Shown here one piece after another: positions 23,942 through 33,596 of a stretch of 64,000 nucleotides of DNA. A program made the translations under genes and the position numbers. Under the pieces are notes generated by a model. It made no database searches, had not been told where the DNA came from, and was given only the letters and a program-made list of their open reading frames with translations. Position 1 is the stretch's first letter. Each line of letters begins with the position of its first letter. Source of the stretch: DATKSG01 sp035531775 (GTDB taxonomy: Bacteria; Actinomycetota; Acidimicrobiia; Acidimicrobiales; UBA8190); NCBI GenBank assembly GCA_035531775.1, contig DATKSG010000032.1:17879-81878 (forward strand). The letters run 5' to 3'.

Positions 23942-25552
23942 GTGCTGCAGTTCACCGTCGACGGCCAGCAAGTCGAGGTCCCCGACGACGGCTCGTCGCT
24001 GCTCGAAGTGCTGCGCGACCGCCTGGGGTTGCGCTCGGCCAAGGACGGGTGCAGTCCCCAGGGCCAGTGCGGCTGCTGCACGGTGTGGATCGACGGCCAT
24101 CCCCGCGTGGCCTGTGTCACCCCGTGTCGGCGGGTGGCCGGGCGCAGCGTGACCACGATCGACGGCCTCGACCACGAGCGGCGCGACCGCTGGGCCCGGG
24201 CCTTCACCGACGCCGGCGCCAGCCAGTGCGGGTTTTGCACCCCGGGCATCGTGATGCGCCTGGCCGCCTCGGAGATGAAGGCCGAAGCCGCAGGTGGCGC
24301 TCCCCCCGACGAAGCGGCCCTGTCCATGGCCCTGGCCGCCCACCTGTGCCGGTGCACCGGCTGGCGCTCGATCTTCGACGCGGCGGCGTCCGCCATGGGA
24401 GCCGGGGCGGCCGGTCAGCGCGCCCCGAGGGACCTCGAGGCCGCGGCGCGCCGCGCTGCGCTCGAGGGTGGCACGCCGCAACAGGTGGGAGAGGCCGTGG
24501 CCCTCGGCCGAGGCGGCTTCGCCGACGACGAGGCGCCCCTCGACGCCCTGGTAGCCGTGCCCGACGCCATCGGCGGCTGGGCCGTGGCCGACACCCTGCA
24601 CGAGGCGCGCGCCGCCGCCGGCAAGGTCCAAGGACGCCGCTCGACGGTTGCCCTACGTCACCCGCTCGAGCTGCCACCAGGTTCCTTCGAGCTGACCCTG
24701 CGCACCACGTTCGTGGAGCCGGCCTATCTGGAGCCCGACGCCTCGTGGTGTGTCCCGGGCGGCGAGCCGGCCGGGCCGCTGGCCAACGGCGGGGCCTTCG
24801 GGGGGAAGCAGACGTCGGTGGTGGGCGTCACCGCCCGGCGGCTGGCCGACCACCACGGCCGCCCGGTGCGGGTGGTGATGGCCCGCGAGGACGTAGTGCG
24901 TCTCGGGCCCAAGCGGCCGCCCATCGCCGCCGGCGTGCGCGGCGACGGCACCGGGGTGCTGCGGGTGGCCCGGACACCGCGGTCGGGCGACCTCGGCGCC
25001 TGGCGCCGGGCCGTGGCGGCGGCGGCCCCGGGCTTCACGGTGGAGGAGGTGGAGGTGGCCGGGCCGCCGGTGTCGGCCGACATCCGGACGGCGGGCTGGG
25101 CCGAGGCCACCGTGCTCCTGGCCGCCCTCGAGGCCCGGTCCTCGGGCCGGGTCGGCCCCGGGTCCGAGGTGACGGTGATGTCCGCCGAGGGCGGGCGGGC
25201 AGCGGCCTCGGTGGCCGGCGACGGATCGGTGTCGGTGTCGGTGGCCGGAGGCGAGGTCCTCGACGAGGTGGTGCTGCGCTCCTATGTCCTCGGGGCCGTG
25301 CACCAGGCGCTCGGTTGGGTCCGGCGCGAAGCGCTGTCCGTGGACGAGGAGGGCCAGGTGCTCGACCTCACCATCCGGTCCTTCGGCGTCATCTCAGCCC
25401 GTGATATGCCGCCGGTGGAGGTCGAGGTGGACCATGCTGGTGGCCCACCGGTGCGCGTGGGCGACGCCGTGTTCGCTGCCGTGGCGACCGCTGCGTGGCT
25501 GGCGTCAGGCCTGGGCCCGGCGTGGCCGGTCGAGCGAGGAGGTCCGAGATGA
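23942..25552 (+). CDS. [2Fe-2S] ferredoxin fused to a shortened xanthine-dehydrogenase-like region
   Basis: The 536-residue product has at about 1-75 a plant-type [2Fe-2S] domain (C37, C43, C45/46, C58). At about 76-150 is the second [2Fe-2S] helical domain (C96, C99, C136, C138), as in CoxS/XdhC small subunits. About 165-530 resemble pieces of the molybdopterin subunit: FVEPAYLEPDA, GGAFGGKQTS, then RSFGVISARDMPPVEVEV. Normal large subunits exceed 700 residues, and the PVGxKGxGE catalytic end reads PPVRVGDAV here. Electron transfer is likely; molybdenum catalysis is doubtful. It begins 32 bp after erpA and overlaps ridA by 4 bp. Confidence 0.75.
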   Translation: MLQFTVDGQQVEVPDDGSSLLEVLRDRLGLRSAKDGCSPQGQCGCCTVWIDGHPRVACVTPCRRVAGRSVTTIDGLDHERRDRWARAFTDAGASQCGFCTPGIVMRLAASEMKAEAAGGAPPDEAALSMALAAHLCRCTGWRSIFDAAASAMGAGAAGQRAPRDLEAAARRAALEGGTPQQVGEAVALGRGGFADDEAPLDALVAVPDAIGGWAVADTLHEARAAAGKVQGRRSTVALRHPLELPPGSFELTLRTTFVEPAYLEPDASWCVPGGEPAGPLANGGAFGGKQTSVVGVTARRLADHHGRPVRVVMAREDVVRLGPKRPPIAAGVRGDGTGVLRVARTPRSGDLGAWRRAVAAAAPGFTVEEVEVAGPPVSADIRTAGWAEATVLLAALEARSSGRVGPGSEVTVMSAEGGRAAASVAGDGSVSVSVAGGEVLDEVVLRSYVLGAVHQALGWVRREALSVDEEGQVLDLTIRSFGVISARDMPPVEVEVDHAGGPPVRVGDAVFAAVATAAWLASGLGPAWPVERGGPR

Positions 25553-25908
25553 GCACCCCGGTCGGCCCCTACACGCCGGCGTTGCGAGTGGGTCCGTGGT
25601 TGGTGTGCTCGGGCCAGATCGGCGCCCAGCACGGGCCCGATGGACTTGTGCTCCTCGACGGCCTCGAGGCCCAGACCAGGCAGGCCATGGCCAACGTGGG
25701 CGAGTTGCTGGCCGGCCGGGGCCTGGCCTGGGGCAACGTGGTGAAGACGACCGTCTTCCTGGCCGACATCGCCGACTACGGCGCCTTCAACACCCTGTAC
25801 ATGGAGCTGCTCGGCACCCACCGCCCGGCCCGGTCGCTCGTGGCCGTGGCCGGCCTACCCCTCGGGGCGTTGGTCGAGATCGAAGCCTGGGCCTACGCCG
25901 AGGGCTGA
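25549..25908 (+). CDS. RidA family (YjgF/L-PSP) protein
   Basis: The 119-residue RidA-fold protein removes reactive enamine/imine intermediates of amino-acid metabolism. Landmarks are VCSGQIG near the start, TTVFLADIADYGAFN, the conserved Arg in HRPARSLVAV and the acidic end LVEIEAWA. It starts with an ATGA overlap on the ferredoxin-fusion gene, ending the erpA run, and is convergent with glnR 2 bp away. Confidence 0.9.
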   Translation: MSTPVGPYTPALRVGPWLVCSGQIGAQHGPDGLVLLDGLEAQTRQAMANVGELLAGRGLAWGNVVKTTVFLADIADYGAFNTLYMELLGTHRPARSLVAVAGLPLGALVEIEAWAYAEG

Positions 25909-25910
25909 GA

Positions 25911-26591
25911 TCAGGGCACCCATGTGCTTTGACCGAAGCGGTAACCGACCGAGCGCACCGTCTCGATCAGGTGCGCGTGCTCCTCGCCCAACTTGGCCCG
26001 CAGCCGCCGGACGTGGACGTCCACGGTCCTCGCCCCGCCGTAGTACTCGTATCCCCATACCCGGCTGAGCAGCGTCTCGCGGGTGAAGACCTTGCCCGGC
26101 CGGGCGGCGAGGAATCGCAGCAGCTCGTACTCCATGTAGGTGAGGTCCAGAGCCCGCCCGGCCACCGCCGCCTGGTAGGTCTCCAGGTTGAGCACGAGCG
26201 GGCCGTTCTCGATCAGCTCGGGGCGAAGCCCCCGGCCGGTGCGCCAGAACAGATGTGCCAGGCGCGCCGCGATCTCGTCGGCGCGGGCCGGTAAGACCAC
26301 GAAGTCGTCGAAGTGGTCCTCGCGCAGCTGCAGTTCCGCCACCTGGATGGCCGACACCGTGAGCAGCAGCGGCCGCAGCGGAACCTCGCGGGCGCGCACC
26401 AGCCGGCAAAGAGCGAATGCCCCCTGTGAGTCACGCTCGGCGCACACCACGGCACCGGCCCAGCCGTCCTCGGGCTCGTCGGACTCGGCGTGTTCGGGCC
26501 GCGCCACCGCCTTCCAGGGGTAGCCGGCGCGCTCGAGGACCAGGGCGATCTCGGGCGGGAAGGGGTCAGGGAAGCACAAAAGCGGCTCCAT
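25911..26591 (-). CDS. glnR: GlnR-type OmpR-family nitrogen regulator
   Basis: The 226-residue regulator has a degenerate receiver domain (about 1-115) and an OmpR-type winged helix (about 130-222: LDLTYMEYELLRFLAARPGKVFTRETLLSRVWGYEYYGGARTVDVHVRRLRAKLG). GlnR proteins act as dimers without classical phosphorylation and control nitrogen assimilation. The expected acidic pocket is not clear in the receiver here, which agrees. It lies 39 bp downstream of the GlnA2-like gene and close to glnA, strongly supporting the assignment. Confidence 0.87.
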   Translation of the reverse strand: MEPLLCFPDPFPPEIALVLERAGYPWKAVARPEHAESDEPEDGWAGAVVCAERDSQGAFALCRLVRAREVPLRPLLLTVSAIQVAELQLREDHFDDFVVLPARADEIAARLAHLFWRTGRGLRPELIENGPLVLNLETYQAAVAGRALDLTYMEYELLRFLAARPGKVFTRETLLSRVWGYEYYGGARTVDVHVRRLRAKLGEEHAHLIETVRSVGYRFGQSTWVP

Positions 26592-26630
26592 GGTGCCCTG
26601 CTCGCCTCCTCGTCTCGTCGGTGCCGTCGC

Positions 26631-27965
26631 CTACAGAAGCGGCAGGTAGCGGTCGAGCTCGAACTGGCTGATGTGGGTCTTGTAGGCGGACCACTCGGCC
26701 CGCTTGTTGCGGATGAACCATTCGAAGACGTGCTCGCCCAGGGTCTCGGCCACCAGCTCGGAGCGCTCCATCTCCCCGATGGCCTCGTGCAGGCTGCCCG
26801 GCAGGGTGCGGATGCCGTCGGCGGCCAGCTCTTCGGGGGTCATGGCGTAGAGGTTGGCCGCCGCTTCGCGCGGCAGCTCGTAGCCCTGTTCGATTCCCCT
26901 CAACCCGGCGGCCAGGATGACGGCGAAGGCCAGATAGGGGTTGGCGGCCGAGTCGGGAGCCCGGTACTCCACTCGGGTCGATTCCACCTTGTTGCGCTTC
27001 ACCACCGGCACCCGAACGAGCGCCGAGCGGTTGTTGCGGGCCCACGACACGTGCACCGGCGCCTCGTACCCTGTGACCAGGCGCTTGTAGGAGTTCACCC
27101 ACTGATTGGTGACGGCCGCGATCTCAGGCGCGTGGCGCAGGAGCCCGGCCACGAACTGCTTGGCCACCACCGACAGGCTGTAGGGGTCGTCGGCGTCGTA
27201 GAAGGCGTTGGTGTCGCCCTCGAAGAGCGACAGATGCGTGTGCATCCCCGAGCCCTGCACCCCGGCCAACGGTTTGGGCATGAAGCTGGCATGGGCGCCC
27301 GAGCGCCGGGCCGTCTCCTTCACCACCAGGCGCACCGTCATGACGGTGTCGGCCATGGTGAGGGCGTCGGTGTAGCGGAGGTCGATCTCGTGCTGGCTGG
27401 GGGCGTCCTCGTGCTGGGCGTGCTCCACCGGGATGCCCATATCCTCCAAAGTGAGCACACTTCGCTTGCGCAGGTCGCTGGCCAGGTCGCTGGCCGTGAG
27501 CTCGAAGTAGGAGCCGGTGTCGAGGGTCACCGGCTGGTGCGAAGCGTCGGCGTCGGCGAAGTAGAAGTACTCGATCTCCGGGGCGGCGAAGAAGGTGAAG
27601 CCCTGCTCGCGGGCCCGGTCCAAGGTGCGGCGCAGCACATGGCGTGGGCATCCCTCGAACGGCGTGCCATCGAGGTTGAAGATGTCGCAGAAGACCCGGG
27701 CCACGGGGATGTCGTCGGGGTGCCACGGCAGGAGCTGGAAGGTCTTCGGGTCGGGGCGGGCCAGGACATCGCTCTCCTGGATGCGGCTGAACCCGTCGAT
27801 GGCCGAGCCGTCGAAGGTCATGCCCTCCTCCAGGGCGTTCTCGAGTTCGGCCGGGGTGATGCTGAAGGTCTTGGCCGTGCCGAGGACGTCGGTGAACCAG
27901 AGCTGGACGAAGCGGATGGCCCGCTCCTCGACCGTCCTGAGCACGTACTCCTGTTGGCTGCGCAT
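26631..27965 (-). CDS. Type I glutamine synthetase, GlnA2/GSI-alpha-like
   Basis: ATP-dependent ligation of glutamate and ammonia, or of a related amine. At 444 residues it is shorter than GSI-beta, as GlnA2-type enzymes are. Motifs include TFDGSAIDGF, the metal-binding EIEYFYF, SGMHTHLSLFEG, the ATP region MPKPLAGVQGSG and NRSALVRVP. The NLYAMTPEEL loop holds a Tyr where GSI-beta is adenylylated, but its context differs. A GAAGGAGG site precedes ATG 27965. It is followed by glnR and divergent from glnA, so shared control by GlnR is probable. Confidence 0.92.
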   Translation of the reverse strand: MRSQQEYVLRTVEERAIRFVQLWFTDVLGTAKTFSITPAELENALEEGMTFDGSAIDGFSRIQESDVLARPDPKTFQLLPWHPDDIPVARVFCDIFNLDGTPFEGCPRHVLRRTLDRAREQGFTFFAAPEIEYFYFADADASHQPVTLDTGSYFELTASDLASDLRKRSVLTLEDMGIPVEHAQHEDAPSQHEIDLRYTDALTMADTVMTVRLVVKETARRSGAHASFMPKPLAGVQGSGMHTHLSLFEGDTNAFYDADDPYSLSVVAKQFVAGLLRHAPEIAAVTNQWVNSYKRLVTGYEAPVHVSWARNNRSALVRVPVVKRNKVESTRVEYRAPDSAANPYLAFAVILAAGLRGIEQGYELPREAAANLYAMTPEELAADGIRTLPGSLHEAIGEMERSELVAETLGEHVFEWFIRNKRAEWSAYKTHISQFELDRYLPLL

Positions 27966-28294
27966 ATCGTCTCCGCTGCCTCCTTCGGTGGCCGTGGCCG
28001 GCCGCCCTGGGCCCGATCTGGTCGGCCCCCCTTAGTGTCGCAGGCCCCCGGCAGCCCTGCGCGCTGGTTCACACGCCGTTTACACCCCGGCCATGCAGCG
28101 GCAATGGCCACGTGCCAGGCTGTCGCCGGGCAGTCGCCGGAGGCTGGTGCGCGACCTTTGAGGGAGCGGATTTGTGACCGGCCCGCCCACCCACCACCAT
28201 GGGGCGGCCTGCGCCGCCCGGACCGGGGAGCACCCGATGGGGATGGGGGCCGGCAGCAGACGAGTTGGAACCGATAGGACCCTAGGGAGGACCT
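27966..28294. promoter_or_regulatory. Divergent glnA2-like / glnA promoter region
   Basis: This 329-bp stretch between two divergent glutamine synthetase genes holds both ribosome-binding sites and a candidate GlnR site (28067-28088). No coding sequence is supported inside. The start sites of transcription cannot be fixed by eye. Confidence 0.6.
28067..28088. promoter_or_regulatory. Candidate GlnR operator, two 11-bp repeats
   Basis: GTTCACACGCC and GTTTACACCCC stand in tandem with an 11-bp period. On the other strand they read TAAAC-N6-TGAAC, matching the 5+6 bp phasing of GlnR half-sites though not the exact consensus. The site lies between the two GS genes. Confidence 0.45.
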
Positions 28295-29716
<1,422 letters not shown>

Positions 29717-30043
29717 ACAAACGCCGCGTGAAGCTGCCCCTAACGACGGCCCGGGGCTCTGTCCTGGCGAGGCGGCCTGCGGAGAGAAGCTCGACCACGC
29801 GAAGGACAAGGTCGAAAAGGTGGTTGACAAGACCAAGGACGCTCTGCATCGGAAGTAGTCGGCTGACTCCTTGTCACGGGGTCGAGTCTCGGGGACGCCA
29901 TCTGCGACAGCGTTGTCGTACTCAACATCATCCGTGCTTTGAACGTCACCGGATGAGATTTATCGGCACCTATAGCCTCTGAATGTGTGCACCTTCAGTG
30001 GCCGTAGTACAGAGGGATACGCATTTAACGAGGAGGAGGTTCC
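29717..30043. other. Left part of the glnA-linked island, no intact gene
   Basis: These 327 bp follow the glnA stop. They hold the reading-frame fragment described at 29778-29858 and otherwise stop-rich sequence that looks less GC-rich than its surroundings. The last bases carry the strong GAGGAGGAGG ribosome-binding site of the next small gene. No intact integrase or terminator is visible. Confidence 0.5.
29778..29858 (+). pseudogene. Fragment of a Lys/Asp-rich amphipathic helical protein
   Basis: In one frame this reads CGEKLDHAKDKVEKVVDKTKD and ends LHRK-stop. Such heptad-like KDK/DK helices occur in MT0933-type antitoxins and CsbD-like stress proteins. There is no start codon or ribosome-binding site in front, so it is read as the 3' remnant of a lost gene. 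The family call is weak. Confidence 0.3.
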
Positions 30044-30256
30044 ATGACCGAGCCCACCCAGCCAACACGTCCCAGCGCTGATACTCGCGACGCTGAGCAC
30101 GCCGAAGCGCAGACCAATCACGAGTCCGACCGCGCTCCGACATCTCAAGAAGAAGCCGCAGCCGAGGCACAAGAGGTCGACTCCGACGTCGCCGAGCACG
30201 AGAAGGAAATGCTCAAGCGCGGCGCCAACCAGGAGGGCGAGGGCCGCCTCCCATAG
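30044..30256 (+). CDS. Small acidic hypothetical protein (70 aa)
   Basis: ATG 30044 follows a near-perfect GAGGAGGAGG site. The product is strongly acidic and disordered for about 45 residues (Glu, Asp, Ala, Gln), then ends in DSDVAEHEKEMLKRGANQEGEGR. No membrane segment or Cys is present. The type resembles short acidic actinobacterial proteins of unknown role. It lies inside the segment between glnA and its duplicated 3' end. Confidence 0.6.
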   Translation: MTEPTQPTRPSADTRDAEHAEAQTNHESDRAPTSQEEAAAEAQEVDSDVAEHEKEMLKRGANQEGEGRLP

Positions 30257-30439
30257 CTCAGCCGCTCGCCCCGAACATCAGGCCGAGACCCGCGACCGCA
30301 AATACCCGGCCAACAACGTCGTGAACGCCCACGACAGCGGCGCTCATGGGTGCCGCTGCGATCGCCCTGTTGGCCACCGGAGGTGTCAGCTTCTGATGAT
30401 GCTTCGAGGAGCGGGCGGCGCCGACCGGGCGTACCGGCG

Positions 30440-30895
30440 GTGAACCCGATCGAGCGGGTCGCCCGGAGAATCGACGCCGCGCAGCAACGGTTCGGACCTG
30501 CGGCGTTGATCTTCAGCGTGATGAAAAAGTTCGGCGACGACAACGCTGGCTCCCTCGTCTCCAGCTTCGCCTTCTCCGCCTTCGTGTGCGTGTTTCCGCT
30601 CCTGCTGGTGCTTTTAACCGTGCTCAACATCGTGTTGGCCGGAGATCCGGGCACCCGGAAGGCCTTGCTCAACTCGGCCCTCGGCCAATTTCCGGTGATC
30701 GGCAGTCAGTTGGGCCACAACATTCACGGATTGCAACGCAGCTCGGTGATCGGCCTGGTAATCGGATTGCTGGGTCTCCTATGGGGATCAGCGGGCCTCG
30801 CGCTGTCCGCCGCGCCAGATTCGACGATCTGGCCCCGCCACCGACTTTCGAAATGGTGGCGGGGTAGAGACGAACCCACTCGGCGAACCCCATAA
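30440..30895 (+). pseudogene. Truncated YihY/BrkB-family membrane protein
   Basis: GTG 30440 opens VNPIERVARRIDAAQQRFGPAALIFSVMKKFGDDNAGSLVSSFAFSAFVCVFPLLLVLLTVL, a good match to the start of YihY/UPF0761 (BrkB) proteins. The family runs to about 280-300 residues with six helices. Here homology stops after LLGLLWGSAGLALSA, about residue 123. The frame then runs through an inverted repeat into a basic nonsense tail (RHRLSKWWRGRDEPT). It is a deletion product and unlikely to work as a transporter-like protein. Confidence 0.75.
30833..30864. repeat. Perfect 10-bp inverted repeat at the BrkB breakpoint
   Basis: CCCCGCCACC and GGTGGCGGGG flank a 12-nt loop that itself contains TTTCGAAA. The hairpin falls right after BrkB homology ends. 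There is no T-run, so a classic terminator is unlikely; an element end or cryptic terminator is possible. Confidence 0.6.
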
Positions 30896-30898
30896 ACC

Positions 30899-30926
30899 TA
30901 CCAATCCGTGACCATCTTGGTATGAT
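30899..30926 (+). promoter_or_regulatory. Promoter/operator of the Fic gene
   Basis: The inverted repeat TACCAA-N12-TTGGTA (30899-30922) overlaps a good -10 box, TATGAT (30921-30926). The box lies 10 nt before ATG 30937, so a very short leader is expected. A repressor site covering the promoter is an inference. Confidence 0.4.
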
Positions 30927-30936
30927 TAGGGGTTCT

Positions 30937-31980
30937 ATGAGGAGCTTCCAACACCCCGAGACCCTCGACCCCGTCCCTGGGGACGTCGTTGTGACCCTGC
31001 GCCGGAGCGACCGCGCCGCCGGCGCCGAGGGGCGCTACGCGGACCAATTGCCTCAGCTCCTCGACGCCCTGCGAGAACAAGCCCGTGTCGAGTCCATCAC
31101 CGCGTCGAGCGCGATCGAAGGGGTGATCGTCGATGATGCCCGGGTCCCCAAGCTCGTCTCCGGCGCGACAGGGGGGTTCCGCAACTGCAGCGAGGCCGAG
31201 TTCGCCGGGTACTCCAGCGCCCTCGACTACCTGAATCAAAACAACCCAGGGGACCTGAGCGTCGGGCTCGTTCTGCACCTACACCGGCTCCTGTTCTCGT
31301 TCACCGAAGGGCGAGGTGGCCACTTCAAGACGGACGACAATCTCGTCGTCGACCGCTTGCCCGACGGCTCTCGTGCGGTCCGCTTCGGACCGGTCGGTGC
31401 CGCCGAGACTCCGTTCTTCATGGAAGAGCTCGTTGCCCGGAGCGTCGCTGCTCTCCAGCAAGGCTGGCTGCACCCATTGATCGCCACCGCCGCGTTCGCC
31501 CTGGACTTCCTTTGTATCCATCCCTTCGCAGATGGCAACGGCCGAGTCGCGCGCCTGGCCACGACGTACCTGATGGGCCGAACCGGTTACGGCGTCGGCC
31601 GCTACGTCAGCCTGGAGCAGCTGATCTACGACACGAAGGACGACTACTATGGCGCCCTCGGCGCATCCACGACCGGCTGGTTTGACGACGGGCACCACGA
31701 TGTCTGGCCGTGGGCTCGTTACCTCCTCGGGCGGGTCGGCGACGCATATGGCCGCTTCGAGGAGCGGATTGCCGCCGGCACCTCGGGTGGGACCAAACAG
31801 GACCGAGTACGCGACTATGTCCTGCTCCACGCTCCGGCGACGTTCACCATCGCCGAGATACGTCGAGCCGTGCCCGGCGTGAGCGACAACACGATTCGCA
31901 TCGTCCTCGGTGAGCTCAAGGAGCAGGGCAGCATCACCAACGACGGTTCCGGCCGTGGCGCCGCCTGGCGGCGGCTCTGA
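30937..31980 (+). CDS. Fic-domain AMP-transferase with N-terminal inhibitory helix and C-terminal winged helix
   Basis: The 347-residue Fic protein transfers AMP (or another nucleotide part) to target proteins. The catalytic loop is HPFADGNGRVAR, the full HxFx(D/E)GNGRxxR. An inhibitory helix SSAIEG near residue 60 fits (S/T)xxxE(G/N), so this is a self-inhibited class II Fic with no separate antitoxin needed. A winged-helix-like end follows (FTIAEIRRAVPGVSDNTIRIVLGELKEQG). ATG 30937 (MRSFQ) matches family starts; ATG 30922 lies in the -10 box. It is cargo of the glnA-linked island. Confidence 0.9.
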   Translation: MRSFQHPETLDPVPGDVVVTLRRSDRAAGAEGRYADQLPQLLDALREQARVESITASSAIEGVIVDDARVPKLVSGATGGFRNCSEAEFAGYSSALDYLNQNNPGDLSVGLVLHLHRLLFSFTEGRGGHFKTDDNLVVDRLPDGSRAVRFGPVGAAETPFFMEELVARSVAALQQGWLHPLIATAAFALDFLCIHPFADGNGRVARLATTYLMGRTGYGVGRYVSLEQLIYDTKDDYYGALGASTTGWFDDGHHDVWPWARYLLGRVGDAYGRFEERIAAGTSGGTKQDRVRDYVLLHAPATFTIAEIRRAVPGVSDNTIRIVLGELKEQGSITNDGSGRGAAWRRL

Positions 31981-32233
31981 GATCTGGTGGCAATGCGGGA
32001 CGATTTGCGACCAGCTGGTTCGTGCTGTCGAGACAATCGGCCGCCTACTGGATGTAATGCGAACGCCGTCGCTTCGTCGGTCCCGCCGCGTCTAGGTTCG
32101 CGTCTAGAACTGGTGCATTCTGGCGCCTACTGGGCCGCGCTGGCCCGGAGAAACCAACCCTTCTGAGCTGCACTTTTGCCGTCTGGAGCCGTCTGGAGCC
32201 GTCTGGAGCCGTCTGGCCGGAAGCCCCAGAAGC
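31981..32233. other. Right part of the glnA-linked island, repeat-rich, no gene
   Basis: About 250 bp after the Fic gene with no supported coding sequence. It holds a CGCGTCTAG direct repeat (starting near 32087 and 32099), a 10-bp tandem array (32178-32216), and then the duplicated glnA end. The sequence looks like the end region of an integrative element. Confidence 0.5.
32178..32216 (+). repeat. 10-bp tandem repeat GCCGTCTGGA, nearly four copies
   Basis: GCCGTCTGGA is repeated head to tail three times and followed by a partial fourth copy. The array ends 18 bp before the duplicated glnA end. Position and unit size resemble arm-type integrase sites beside an att core; slippage is the alternative. 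Confidence 0.7.
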
Positions 32234-32257
32234 TTCATGCTCTATTACGACATCTGA
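32234..32257 (+). repeat. glnA 3'-end copy B (FMLYYDI-stop remnant)
   Basis: TTCATGCTCTATTACGACAT and the following bases encode FMLYYDI and a TGA stop, the same end as glnA, with one synonymous change (TAT for TAC) and a different stop. It is attached to no gene. It is best read as the original glnA 3' end left distal to an inserted segment. Confidence 0.8.
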
Positions 32258-32279
32258 TCGGTTCGTGGATCGCAGCTTG

Positions 32280-32311
32280 GAGAAGGGGCGCCCTGTGGGA
32301 CGGCCCTTCTC
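32280..32311. terminator. Hairpin, probable original glnA terminator
   Basis: GAGAAGGG pairs with CCCTTCTC, with an additional inner CCC/GGG pairing. It lies 22 bp beyond the displaced glnA end and between convergent genes. The T-run is weak (CTTG). It probably served glnA before the island entered and now also faces the hypothetical gene on the minus strand. Confidence 0.5.
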
Positions 32312-32341
32312 TTGCCGACGACGGTCTTCGCGACCGGCTGG

Positions 32342-33556
32342 TTACCGGCTGAGATCGCTGCCGAGGGTGTGACCGACGAACCGCGGCTCCCGCTCGTTGG
32401 CGATGAGCTGTCGGACCTGTGTCGTCGTGGCCTCGACGCTGTCCAGGTTGGCGGCCGCCAGCATAAGCGCGCCGTAGGCCGCCCACACGTCGGCGCTGGT
32501 GATCTCGTAGCCGTAGCCCTCTACCAGCCAGCGAAGTGCGGCGAGCCCTGACCCGAGCGCGAACGCCGGCCGCTCGTCAGCGAAGTCCCGAGCCGCTCGG
32601 GCGAGCGTTCGCGGGTCGCACGGGGTGCTGTTCGCCACGGCGAGTGCATCGTCGTAGAGCCCGGCAGCCTTCGCCGCCGCGAACCACTTGCCCTCCTGGC
32701 CGGGCGTCGTCCGTACGAGGTCTGCGAGCAACTCCCCGGGGGCTTTGTGCGGGTAGAGCTTGGCAGTGGCTCTGAAGGCGGCGGTATACGTCGTGGCCCT
32801 GTCGGGACGCAGCCCGTAGCGTCGGTACGCCTCATCGACCAGGCCAGAGGAGAGAAGTATCTCCTCGCAGATCTCGTCGACCTCGCGGCCGGAGGTCCAC
32901 GGGCCTCGGCAGGACTCGGCGTAGCGGATCGCCTCGGCCTTTTGTCCCATGGCCGCCAACGCCTTCACTGCCCAGCGCTTATACGGCCAGATGGCGTCCA
33001 CCTCGAGGAGCTCGACGATCTCGTGGTACCGCTCTGCCGCGGACAACGCGCTCAGACAGGCGGAGGTGCCGTGGAAATGCCCGTGCAGCGAAGGGTCGGG
33101 ACTCAGGGCCAAGCGCGTCGTGCTCAGTAGGCGGTCAGCCCAGTTTGAAGCGACCTCCTTCGAGGCGCACAGCTCGCCCCAGAAATCCGCCAGCACCTCG
33201 ATGTACGGCATGCGGTCGGCTTCGTGGGCGACCCAGAGGCGCTCGAGCCAACGATCGCGGGTCTTTGCGTCAACTTCTACTACGGCGACGATGGGGACGA
33301 GGTCGCGAACGGCGTTGTAGACAGCGGTTCCGAGCGCGCCGGAGGAGCTGTCGACTTGCTCCAGAGCGGGTGAGACGCGCTCGAGGAACAACACCGCACC
33401 CTCAGCACCGAGTACGGGGTCGTGGCGGGCGACCTTCTTGATCTCAGCCGCCGCTTCCTTGACCCGCTGCACAGCCAGGCGCGACGACTTCCATCCGAAC
33501 GCGCCTCGCCGAAAGCGCGCCCTGAATGCCCAGGCGGACGACCCGTTCCCCGTCAC
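32342..33556 (-). CDS. Hypothetical alpha-helical (TPR-like) protein
   Basis: The 404-residue soluble protein consists of repeated helix pairs (LLSSGLVDEAYRRYGL, TAKLYPHKAPGELLADLV, WFAAAKAAGLYDDALAVANS, ALRWLVEGYGYEITSADVWAAYG). The look is that of a TPR/alpha-solenoid scaffold. No catalytic motif is seen. Residues about 1-30 are basic and may not all be translated; other starts exist downstream. Function is unknown. It is convergent with the glnA-linked island. Confidence 0.65.
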   Translation of the reverse strand: MTGNGSSAWAFRARFRRGAFGWKSSRLAVQRVKEAAAEIKKVARHDPVLGAEGAVLFLERVSPALEQVDSSSGALGTAVYNAVRDLVPIVAVVEVDAKTRDRWLERLWVAHEADRMPYIEVLADFWGELCASKEVASNWADRLLSTTRLALSPDPSLHGHFHGTSACLSALSAAERYHEIVELLEVDAIWPYKRWAVKALAAMGQKAEAIRYAESCRGPWTSGREVDEICEEILLSSGLVDEAYRRYGLRPDRATTYTAAFRATAKLYPHKAPGELLADLVRTTPGQEGKWFAAAKAAGLYDDALAVANSTPCDPRTLARAARDFADERPAFALGSGLAALRWLVEGYGYEITSADVWAAYGALMLAAANLDSVEATTTQVRQLIANEREPRFVGHTLGSDLSR

Positions 33557-33596
33557 GCTCTGGTCGTGTCGAGCGAGCTGGGTAGCTCGTCGAACC

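Noticed and set aside
32178..32216. CRISPR-like array
   Set aside because: Units are 10 bp head to tail with no spacers; simple tandem repeat.
29717..32233. Insertion sequence or integrase gene inside the glnA-linked island
   Set aside because: All frames were read; no transposase or recombinase motif was seen, and the ends are direct rather than inverted repeats.
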